Positions 7,143 to 13,603 of a DNA stretch of 15,735 nt are shown in pieces (position 1 is the stretch's first letter; the number at the start of each line of letters is the position of its first letter). Position numbers and translations under genes: made by a program. Origin of the DNA: Myxococcales bacterium (GTDB lineage: Bacteria > Myxococcota > Polyangia > Polyangiales > Polyangiaceae); contig PLXW01000106.1 in assembly GCA_003151595.1 (NCBI GenBank), forward strand, positions 1 to 15,735. Direction: 5' to 3'. The notes beneath the pieces are model-generated. The model had not been told where the DNA came from, did not search any database, and saw nothing but the letters and a program-made list of their open reading frames with translations.

Positions 7143-8792
7143 TCAGAACTCGGTCGACACGCCGGTGCCGCCGACGGGACGCGAGGGGGCGTTCTCGCTC
7201 GGAGGGGGCGCGGGGGCGGCCGCGGGCGCCGGCGCGGCCTTGGGCTTCGCGCTCCCGTGCGACTTCGAAGGGGCGGGCGCGGCAGCGATCGCCGGCGCGG
7301 GGACGACGACGGGCGCGGTCGGGATCGCACCAACTTGCGCTGCAGGGATCGCCGGCGCGGGCGCCGTCGCGATCGGAGGCGCGGCAGGCGCCGCCGGCGT
7401 CGACTGCACGAGCCCGTAGCCCGCGTTCGCCGCCGGAGGAGGAGCCGCGCGCATCTTCATGAACGCCACGCCGCCACCGATGCCGAGAAGAACGAAGCCG
7501 ATCATCACGGCGACGACGAGCCCGTTCCCCTTCTTCGGAACGCCGCTCACGTCATCGATCGGCTCCTCGGCGTACTTCACCGAGACCGCACTCGCGCTGG
7601 TCGGCGGCGTCGGCGGACGTTGGACCGCTGCGCCCACGCCCGAGAGACCCGACCGCGCGAGGACCGCGTCGACCTGCGCGCGAATCTGCCCGCTCGCGTC
7701 GGCGCTCACCGTCGCGTCGTACTCGTTCGTCAGCGATCGCATGGGGAGCCGTCCCCCTTCGATCTCGGGGAAAATCCGGAGCAGCCGCTCGCGCACGACG
7801 CTCATGTCGCGCGGCCGAGCGTTCATGTCGTGGGCCATCATCTCGGCGCAGAGCTGATCGAGATCGGGGTGCACGTCGTGCACGACCGACGAGATGCGCG
7901 GCGCGGGGCGCGTCATGATCTGGAGAATCGTCTGCTCGTACGTCGGCATCTCCGGGTACGGCGACGCGCCGACGATCGTCTCGAAGAGGACGGCGCCGAG
8001 TGAATAGACGTCGGTGCGATGGTCGACGGTGAGCAGCCCCTGCGCCTGCTCGGGAGACATGTACTGCGGCGTACCGATCACCATCCCCATGCGTGTGAGC
8101 CCGGCGCCCTGCTGCCCTTGCGCCTGATTCGCGTCGCGCACGAGCTTCGCGATCCCGAAGTCGACGAGCTTCACGAGCGAGCTTCCGTCCTCGCGCGTGC
8201 ACAGGAAGATGTTCGCGGGCTTCAAGTCGCGATGGACGATCCCGGCCGCGTGCGCGCGCATGAGTCCCTGCGCCGCTTGAAGGACCATCGTGGCGGCCGC
8301 CATCGGCGAGACGCGCGTCTTGCGAAGGAGCAGCGAGGCGAGGTCTTCGCCCTTCAACATCTCCATGACGAGGAAGAGGCCGAGCTCTTCGTCTTCGCCG
8401 GCGTCGAAGACCTGAACGATGTGCTCACTCTCGATGGCGCCCGTGCTGCGCGCCTCCTGCTTGATGCGCGCGGCGATCTGCGGGTCGCGCGCGTGGAGCG
8501 CGTGGACGAGCTTGATGGCGACGCGCTTGCCGATCTCGAGGTGCTCTCCTTCGTAGACGCCGCCCATTCCCCCTTCGCCAAGCAGACGCTTGATGCGGTA
8601 CCGACCGTGGATGACGCGACCGATCGGCGACGCGCCCGCCGCAATCTCGCCGGTGCTCGCGGCCGACGGGCTCACCCCCGACTGCGCGGGACCGACTCCG
8701 GTGATCGGCGCGCCAGGCGCACCTTGCGGCGAGAGCGGCAACTCGGCGAGGGCGGTCGCAGCCAGCGACCCAGGGCCATTTCTGTCGTTCAT
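7143..8792 (-). CDS. Membrane-anchored Ser/Thr protein kinase (Hanks type)
   Basis: The product is 549 residues from the ATG at 8792. The kinase domain (about 65-340) has the Gly-rich loop GEGGMGGVY, the VAIK lysine (Lys94), HRDLKPANIF with catalytic Asp189, DFG at 211-213 and GTPQYMSPEQ. All catalytic residues are present, so it should be an active RD-type kinase. One TM helix (about 424-445, GLVVAVMIGFVLLGIGGG) separates it from an Ala/Pro-rich extracytoplasmic tail of about 100 residues. No PASTA or other sensor fold is visible. An upstream in-frame GTG (8834) would add 14 residues. The ATG was preferred because GGAG lies 8 bp before it, while the GTG has no spaced ribosome site. The promoter candidate at 8851-8879 also leaves a short leader. 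The PEGA-barrel and HKD genes follow downstream. Confidence 0.93.
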   Translation of the reverse strand: MNDRNGPGSLAATALAELPLSPQGAPGAPITGVGPAQSGVSPSAASTGEIAAGASPIGRVIHGRYRIKRLLGEGGMGGVYEGEHLEIGKRVAIKLVHALHARDPQIAARIKQEARSTGAIESEHIVQVFDAGEDEELGLFLVMEMLKGEDLASLLLRKTRVSPMAAATMVLQAAQGLMRAHAAGIVHRDLKPANIFLCTREDGSSLVKLVDFGIAKLVRDANQAQGQQGAGLTRMGMVIGTPQYMSPEQAQGLLTVDHRTDVYSLGAVLFETIVGASPYPEMPTYEQTILQIMTRPAPRISSVVHDVHPDLDQLCAEMMAHDMNARPRDMSVVRERLLRIFPEIEGGRLPMRSLTNEYDATVSADASGQIRAQVDAVLARSGLSGVGAAVQRPPTPPTSASAVSVKYAEEPIDDVSGVPKKGNGLVVAVMIGFVLLGIGGGVAFMKMRAAPPPAANAGYGLVQSTPAAPAAPPIATAPAPAIPAAQVGAIPTAPVVVPAPAIAAAPAPSKSHGSAKPKAAPAPAAAPAPPPSENAPSRPVGGTGVSTEF

Positions 8793-8850
8793 CAGCGCGA
8801 CTCCAGTCGGCGAAATGGGAAGCGAAGAAGCCACTCCCCCACGCTAGGAA

Positions 8851-8879
8851 AACGTATCGGACGCGCCGGTCCCGGTCAA
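8851..8879 (-). promoter_or_regulatory. Candidate sigma-70-type promoter for the kinase gene
   Basis: Reading the minus strand, TTGACC (8879-8874) and TACGTT (8856-8851) are separated by 17 bp. The -35 box matches the consensus in 5 of 6 bases, the -10 box only weakly. Transcription would start near 8844, giving about a 50-nt leader to the ATG at 8792. Confidence 0.35.
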
Positions 8880-8951
8880 CGCGACGACCGCGATGAAGTG
8901 GCTATTTTTTCAGGCTTTGGTGCACATGCGCGCACCTTTGGTTTGTGTGTT

Positions 8952-9015
8952 GCGCGCCGCTGGCGCGCGGCTGCGCGGTTGAAAGGGGGGCGAGCGCGGT
9001 TGGCGTGCGCGGTTG
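8952..9015. repeat. Hairpin and three short direct repeats in the divergent intergenic region
   Basis: The 291-bp gap between the kinase start and the Stig1-like lipoprotein holds a perfect 7-bp hairpin, GCGCGCC-GCT-GGCGCGC (8952-8968). It is followed by three copies of GCGCGGTTG at 8973-8981, 8994-9002 and 9007-9015. They lie 69-111 bp upstream of the plus-strand start and could be binding sites for a regulator. No clear -10/-35 pair is seen for that gene. This stretch is not coding. Confidence 0.4.
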
Positions 9016-9083
9016 GAAAGGTGGGAGGTCGTCATCTATCCGGGCGACAGGCCGAAGCGATGGCAACGGCTAGATCGAGCGGA

Positions 9084-9974
9084 ATGAAGAAGATCCTCGC
9101 GGCGTTCCCGTTGCTTCTGATTGTCGGGTCGGCGTGCAGCAGCGCGCCGGTCGCGGGCGAGCACTCGGCGCAGGTGAGCGCGAGTGTCACAGCGGTGCCC
9201 ACGGGCGTCGCGTGCATTGCCATCGATGCCGGCGTCGCCGAGGAGCCGCTCTTCACGCAGCGCTTCGACGTGGCGGCGGGCAAGGCGACGACGTTGAACA
9301 TGACCGGGCTGCCGAGCGGGGCGGTGACCTTCAGCGCCTTCGCGTACGCCACCGCCTGCGCGAGCGTGACCGCGACATCGACCGCGACATGGGCGAGTCA
9401 GCCCGTGCTGGCGACGCTCGCTTCGCAGTCGGTCACGAACATCAGCCTCGTCCTTCGCCCCGCAGCGGCGGCCGCGATCGGCGTGACCTTCGCGAGCTGT
9501 CCGCAAGGGCAAGGCTCGTGCGACGGCACGACGTGCACGAGTCTGAGCACCGACGCGAACAACTGCGGCGCCTGCGCGGACGTTTGCCCGCAGACGCGAA
9601 GCCCGGCGACGGGAATGGCCGTCTCACAAGGCGTCTGCGTCGCCGGTGCCTGCCAGGCGTGCGCCACGGGAGCCACGCTCTGCGCGCAAGGGTGCCGCGA
9701 TCTCTCGAACGACGCGACGGCGTGCGGCTCGTGCGCGAACGTCTGCCCGTCCACGCGCAGCCCGGTGACGGGGCTCGCCGTATCGCAAGGCCTCTGCACC
9801 GCCGGGAGCTGCTCGCAGCAGTGCGTCGCGGGCGCCACGCAATGCGCGAGCGGGTGCAAGGACCTCTCGAGCGATCCGAACGCGTGCGGCACGTGCGCGA
9901 ACGTCTGCCCGACGAAGCTGAACGCGACCGGCAAGATGGTCCAGGAGTCGTGCGTCGCGGGCGCCTGTCAGTAG
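9084..9974 (+). CDS. Lipoprotein with three Stig1-like cysteine repeats
   Basis: The product is 296 residues. It starts MKKILAAFPLLLIVGSAC, a classic lipoprotein signal with the lipidated Cys at residue 18. An in-frame ATG at 9060 would add 8 residues; 9084 was chosen for the MKK signal start. Residues ~30-135 look like a beta-rich domain of unknown type. The C-terminal half has three repeats of 53-54 residues of the form C-x-C-x-DLS-D-NACG-CANVCP...VSQG-C-AG-C. They resemble the Stig1-type Cys repeats frequent in myxobacterial surface proteins. The protein is probably displayed at the outer membrane, with disulfide-bonded repeats. Repeats two and three share 28 of 29 bases at 9721-9749 and 9883-9911. 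Its stop lies 4 bp from the stop of the convergent gene. Confidence 0.85.
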   Translation: MKKILAAFPLLLIVGSACSSAPVAGEHSAQVSASVTAVPTGVACIAIDAGVAEEPLFTQRFDVAAGKATTLNMTGLPSGAVTFSAFAYATACASVTATSTATWASQPVLATLASQSVTNISLVLRPAAAAAIGVTFASCPQGQGSCDGTTCTSLSTDANNCGACADVCPQTRSPATGMAVSQGVCVAGACQACATGATLCAQGCRDLSNDATACGSCANVCPSTRSPVTGLAVSQGLCTAGSCSQQCVAGATQCASGCKDLSSDPNACGTCANVCPTKLNATGKMVQESCVAGACQ

Positions 9975-9978
9975 CGCG

Positions 9979-10494
9979 TCACGGCAGGAGCTGTGTCTTC
10001 AGCCCTGCGCCTGTCGACTCTTCCAGGACGCCTGCGTTTCCGGTCTGCAGGGCATCGCATTCGTCGCCGGCATCGTTCGCGCCGCGCACGCCGGTGAAAC
10101 GGTAGGTGAGGTAGTGCCCATCACTCGTCGTGCCGTCGACGGTGACGTCGATGCTCCGATGCTGGAACTGAGCAAGTGCGCTGCGAACCGTCAGCGTCAC
10201 CGGGCCGGCGGCTGTCGGCAACGCGCACGTGCCCTCGACAGTGAGCGTCGGCAGCGTTCGAGTGGACGCAAACAGATGACACCTATCGCCAAGCGCGATG
10301 CCGATCTGACGGGATGCGGGTGTGTAATTCGGGTCGAGGCAAATGAGGGCACGCAGCGGTAGTGCCCCCGCACGATCGGCCATCGGCGGGTTGGCCGCGT
10401 AGCTGACGGTCCCATCGAAGAACCCGTGCGTCGCGCACCCATTCAGAGCGAATGCGAGCGAGAGGCAAAGCAGCGCACGAAGGCGAGTGTCCAT
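9979..10494 (-). CDS. Small lipoprotein of unknown function
   Basis: The product is 171 residues from the ATG at 10494. It has a lipoprotein signal (LCLSLAFALNGC, Cys20) and a mature part rich in beta-type sequence (GPVTLTVRSALAQFQHRSIDVTVDG), with Cys residues in ALICLDP, DRCHLF, EGTCALP and DECDAL that could pair. I recognise no family. The frame stays open upstream to 10887, but that part runs through repeats and hairpins and is not convincing as coding. The start chosen is the one that begins the signal peptide; AGG immediately before the ATG is a poor ribosome site. It converges on the Stig1-like gene with a 4-bp gap. Confidence 0.75.
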   Translation of the reverse strand: MDTRLRALLCLSLAFALNGCATHGFFDGTVSYAANPPMADRAGALPLRALICLDPNYTPASRQIGIALGDRCHLFASTRTLPTLTVEGTCALPTAAGPVTLTVRSALAQFQHRSIDVTVDGTTSDGHYLTYRFTGVRGANDAGDECDALQTGNAGVLEESTGAGLKTQLLP

Positions 10495-10586
10495 CCTGGA
10501 GTCGTAGAGCAATCCACGCGCCACCCCCGAAAACCGTCCCCGATCGGGTGACGCATCTGGGGGCGACAGACCCCTGGGTCGCCAAC

Positions 10587-10700
10587 CAAGCGATCCGAGG
10601 TCGCCTGCAGGCGATCGGACATCTCCTTCAGGCGACCCGCGATCGTGTGAACACGACCGGCGATCGCGTGAACACGACCGGCGATCGCGTGCACGCGACT
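10587..10700. repeat. 21-bp tandem repeat with heptad-coding periodicity
   Basis: Five 21-bp units run without indels from 10587 to 10691, with a partial sixth. Units 10650-10670 and 10671-10691 are identical. Read on the minus strand they encode heptads HAIAGRV, HAIAGRV, HTIAGRL, KEMSDRL and QATSDRL, with invariant Arg and hydrophobic residues at positions 3 and 7. Read on the plus strand they give QAIRGRL to NTTGDRV. Both frames are open in short ORFs lacking convincing starts. This looks like the remnant of a coiled-coil-coding repeat in otherwise non-coding DNA between the small lipoprotein and tRNA-Ser. Confidence 0.7.
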
Positions 10701-10806
10701 TTTCGTTTCGCCGTCCCCGGGATGCGCGCGCCCTAGTTTTCTCCGTCAGCTCCGCGAGCCAGCCCAACCACCCCCACTCGCACCACCCCCCGTCCCCAAC
10801 TCGCCC

Positions 10807-10885
10807 GTCGTCCGCAGGACGACTCGCGTAAGCGAGCGGGGGGAGGCTCGGAAGCAAAGCTTCCGAGGGGGACGGCCACGTCCCC
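10807..10885. repeat. Array of four consecutive hairpins
   Basis: Four perfect hairpins lie almost end to end: GTCGTCC-gca-GGACGAC (10807-10823), CTCGC-gtaa-GCGAG (10823-10836), CTCGGAAGC-aaa-GCTTCCGAG (10847-10867) and GGGGACG-gcca-CGTCCCC (10868-10885). All have 3-4-nt loops. Such clustering suggests a composite extragenic palindromic (REP/BIME-like) element. I see no other copy in this window. Together with the heptad repeat it fills most of the gene-free stretch 10495-10944. Confidence 0.65.
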
Positions 10886-10895
10886 ACCAGGCCGA

Positions 10896-10944
10896 GCTAA
10901 AACGCCGACCCTCGCTGCGCGATCGAACCTCGGAGGCGGTTTAG
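10896..10944 (-). terminator. Inverted repeat abutting the tRNA-Ser 3' end, possible terminator or processing hairpin
   Basis: GCTAAAACGCC (10896-10906) and GGCGGTTTAGC (10935-10945) are complementary in 10 of 11 positions around a 28-nt loop. In the tRNA transcript this would place a long stem-loop immediately after the discriminator base, with a short TTTT inside the distal arm. It could serve in termination or 3' processing; the long loop makes this uncertain. Confidence 0.3.
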
Positions 10945-11031
10945 CGGAGAGAGAGGGATTCGAACCCTCGGTGGGCTTGCACCCACACATGATTTCCAAT
11001 CATGCACCTTCGGCCACTCGGTCATCTCTCC
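10945..11031 (-). tRNA. tRNA-Ser (anticodon GGA)
   Basis: The minus strand folds as a class II tRNA. Acceptor arms GGAGAGA and TCTCTCC pair fully, with discriminator G at 10945. The anticodon stem CATGA/TCATG encloses loop TTGGAAA, with GGA opposite 10995-10997. The T arm reads GAGGGTTCGAATCCCTC. A long variable arm (GTGGG...CCCAC) marks a serine tRNA. Discriminator G also fits serine. CCA is not encoded (CTA follows), so it must be added after transcription. It reads Ser codons UCC/UCU. Confidence 0.97.
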
Positions 11032-11069
11032 ATCCCTCGGAGTGAGCGCGAACGCCCCTTCCAAGACCC

Positions 11070-11089
11070 CTCACCCAGACGGGCGTGAG
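11070..11089 (-). terminator. Hairpin between the sulfatase-like gene and tRNA-Ser
   Basis: CTCACCC-agac-GGG(c)GTGAG forms a 7-bp stem with one bulged base, about 45 bp past the stop of the minus-strand sulfatase-like gene. No U-run follows, so its role as a terminator is only suggested by position. Confidence 0.25.
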
Positions 11090-11134
11090 AAGCGCGGGCG
11101 AGGGCTTAGCACATGGGCGACGGCCCGGGATCGG

Positions 11135-13603
11135 CTACAGGCCCCACAGGCGCAGCGAATTGCGGAGCGCCGGGGTCTCGATGACCGGGGTGGCGGCCGA
11201 AGGGGGCTTCGTTTCCGTGGTGATTTCGCGCCGGAGGGCCGAGAGCGCGAGGGGGAAGGCGCCGCGGACGTCGGAGGTGCACGCCGGCTCGAGCGAGAGA
11301 TCGCAGAGCTTGGTGACATCGACCACGGAGTCTTCGGTGGGGCCCGAGCCGCGAACGACGAACGAGCCCCATCGGAGGGCGAAGCGCGAGCCGAACGCGG
11401 CGAGCATCGGGCGCCCGCGCGGATCGAGATCGACGGCGCCGCGTGCGACGCGCGCGAGGTCTTGCCCTTCGAAGGCCGCGGGCGGAACGAGGCCGAAGGC
11501 GGTGACGATCGTGCGCGCGAGGTCGACGCTCGTGGTGGGCGCAGCGACGTGCCCCATCGCGACGTGCGACGCGGCGGGGAAGCGAACGACGAGCGGCGTG
11601 CTCAGCGCGGACTCATCGAGCGCGTCGGTCGCTTCGAGCGGAGCGCGCGCGTCGCCGAGCCCCACGTCACCGGTGACGATGACGAGCGTGCCGTCGTCGC
11701 GACCGGCCGCCTTGAGACCGGCGAGCAGGCGTCCGAGCGCGCCGTCGTGCGTGCGAAGGGCCAGCGAGTAGAGCGCCCACGCGCGCGTCCGATCCGAATC
11801 GGTGAGGTGAAGGATCGGCGCATGCGACGTGCCGGGCATCGGTTGGCGCGCCCGAATGAGCAGCTCGGCGGCGCGCTTGGGATCGATGCCGCCCGTGTAG
11901 TCGGGCGGGGTGAGCGTGCGGAGATCTTCGGGCGTCGCGTCCCACGGAGGGTGACCGCCGCGGGCGTGGATGACGACGAGGAAGCGCGTGCCTTCGGCGG
12001 CGTGGTCGGCGATCCATCGCGCGGCGTCGTCGAACGGAGCGACGGCCGATCCGGGCGCTTCGTCGAGCCCCGGCGGGTGCTCGATGAACCTGTCCCAGCC
12101 GCGCGCGAAGCCGAAGGCCGATCCGGTGGACGGGTTCGCGGTGAACATCGCTGCGCGGATCCCCGCCTGGCGCGCGACGTCGGCGAGCGTGGTGACGCTC
12201 GGCGCGAGACCCGACTCGTCGTCGATGACGCCGTGCGAACGCGCCGGAAGCGCCGTGAGGATCGAGGCGACCGCGCCCGATGCGGCACCGGAGGTCGCGC
12301 GGTTCGCGTCGAAGGTGACGCCGCTCTTGGCCAGCGCGTCGAGCTCGAGCATCGGCGTCGCGGGCGCCGAGCCGTTGGTCGAGGCGGCGCTGGCGTACAG
12401 ATCGATCGAGCGCGGCGCGACCGATCCGAGCACGACGAGGACGACACCGGTGACGGGCGGCGCGGGCTCGGAAGGAGACGGCTCTGACGCCGCGGAGACG
12501 ACGCGCGGCTCTCCGAAGACGACGCGCGCGCCGCGGGTCGATCGCACGGCGACCAGCTCGATCGCGCCGAGCGTCCCCTTGCTCGCGAGCGACGCGGCGC
12601 CGTTGGCGACGGGCGCTGGGGCGTGCATGGCGAGCGGGAGATCGAGCGGTTTCCACGGCGCGTTCCCCATCAGGTGCATCGACGCCAGAACGACGGGCGG
12701 CGATCGATCGCGCAGCGCGCGAAGCTCGACGTCGGCGTCTCCTGTCCCCGCGACGCCGACGGACGCGACGAGGTGACCGTTGCTCGGAAGCCACCCGGCG
12801 CACCGCGCGTACGCAGGCGCGCGCAACGACACGGCGCGCATCGGGACGCCGGCGAGCGTCACGCTGGTGATCGCGTCGGCGCGCGTGGGGGCGGCGTACG
12901 TCTCTCCTTCGATCGCGCCGCCCACGTGGATCCAGTCGACCTCCGCCTCCTCGTCGGGTGCACTCGCGCCGGCGCGCGCGGCGCCGTGGAACCGGAGGAG
13001 GAGCTCGTTCGTCCCCGCGACGAGCTGCGGTCCGTTCGGTGCGTTCGGCGCGAAGGCGAGCGACACCACGCGCGCTTCGCCCTTCGCCAGCGGCCACACG
13101 CCGGCGGCCTTCCCGTTGAGGAACACGGCGATCGATCGCGCCGAGCCGCCGCGCACGCGCGCTTCGATCACGGGCGATGCGCCGTCGGCGCTCACGCTGG
13201 CCACGTCGTCGGCGCTGGCCACGAACGGGAGCGAAACGCCGCGCGCGAACAGGCGGGCCCACGTGGCCCCGTCACGCTCGACCGAATCGACACGCCCGCT
13301 CCGTTCGGTGGGGGAGAGGCGCGAGCGGGTCGCGGTGTCGCCGAAGTCGATGAGCACGCCGCGATGACCGAAGGTGCAGTCTCCGGCGCCGCTGCCGGCC
13401 GATCCGAGCACGTCGATCGCGATCGCGGGCGCGGGCGCGTTGCTCGAGGTCGGGGCGGCGATCGCGGTGGACACGGTCGACGGCGCGGACGATACGCTCG
13501 CGCTGCTAGGAGGCGATTCACTGCGCGAGCAAGCGACGACGCACGTCGCGAGGAGAGCGAGCGACGAGAGCGCGCGCGCGCACGCCCACCAACGCGCGTT
13601 CAC
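11135..13603 (-). CDS. Sulfatase-like lipoprotein with degenerate active site
   Basis: The product is 822 residues. The N-terminus is a lipoprotein signal (LLATCVVAC, Cys25) and a Ser/Ala/Pro linker. Residues ~75-230 and 245-370 look like beta-sandwich modules. From ~385 to 720 the order of elements follows the sulfatase/alkaline-phosphatase superfamily: VTGVVLVVLGSVAPRSIDLY, TSGAASGAVASILTALPARSHGV, FLVVIHARGGHPPW, VIVTGDVGLGD and ALSTPLVVRFP. The catalytic residues are not conserved: the first metal-site Asp is Gly393, the formylglycine motif C/S-x-P-S-R reads A-S-G-A-V (442-446), and DHG reads DVG (646-648). It is probably a non-catalytic homologue held in the envelope. The start is GTG, which overlaps the TGA of the upstream gene by 4 bp (GTGA), so the two are translationally coupled. 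Confidence 0.8.
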   Translation of the reverse strand: MNARWWACARALSSLALLATCVVACSRSESPPSSASVSSAPSTVSTAIAAPTSSNAPAPAIAIDVLGSAGSGAGDCTFGHRGVLIDFGDTATRSRLSPTERSGRVDSVERDGATWARLFARGVSLPFVASADDVASVSADGASPVIEARVRGGSARSIAVFLNGKAAGVWPLAKGEARVVSLAFAPNAPNGPQLVAGTNELLLRFHGAARAGASAPDEEAEVDWIHVGGAIEGETYAAPTRADAITSVTLAGVPMRAVSLRAPAYARCAGWLPSNGHLVASVGVAGTGDADVELRALRDRSPPVVLASMHLMGNAPWKPLDLPLAMHAPAPVANGAASLASKGTLGAIELVAVRSTRGARVVFGEPRVVSAASEPSPSEPAPPVTGVVLVVLGSVAPRSIDLYASAASTNGSAPATPMLELDALAKSGVTFDANRATSGAASGAVASILTALPARSHGVIDDESGLAPSVTTLADVARQAGIRAAMFTANPSTGSAFGFARGWDRFIEHPPGLDEAPGSAVAPFDDAARWIADHAAEGTRFLVVIHARGGHPPWDATPEDLRTLTPPDYTGGIDPKRAAELLIRARQPMPGTSHAPILHLTDSDRTRAWALYSLALRTHDGALGRLLAGLKAAGRDDGTLVIVTGDVGLGDARAPLEATDALDESALSTPLVVRFPAASHVAMGHVAAPTTSVDLARTIVTAFGLVPPAAFEGQDLARVARGAVDLDPRGRPMLAAFGSRFALRWGSFVVRGSGPTEDSVVDVTKLCDLSLEPACTSDVRGAFPLALSALRREITTETKPPSAATPVIETPALRNSLRLWGL

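Noticed and set aside
8901..8920. T-run after GGCTA as a rho-independent terminator
   Set aside because: There is a T6 run but no stable GC stem directly before it on the plus strand, and the genes on either side diverge from this region, so no terminator is expected.
10495..10887. N-terminal extension of the small lipoprotein up to 10887
   Set aside because: The extension would translate hairpins and tandem repeats and would bury the signal peptide internally.
10945..11031. Attachment site for an integrated element at tRNA-Ser
   Set aside because: No integrase is nearby and I found no second copy of the tRNA 3' segment within the window.
11042..12487. Plus-strand open frame of 481 codons over the sulfatase-like gene
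   Set aside because: It is composed of Arg/Gly/Glu-rich shadow sequence. It begins next to the tRNA and has no recognisable domain.
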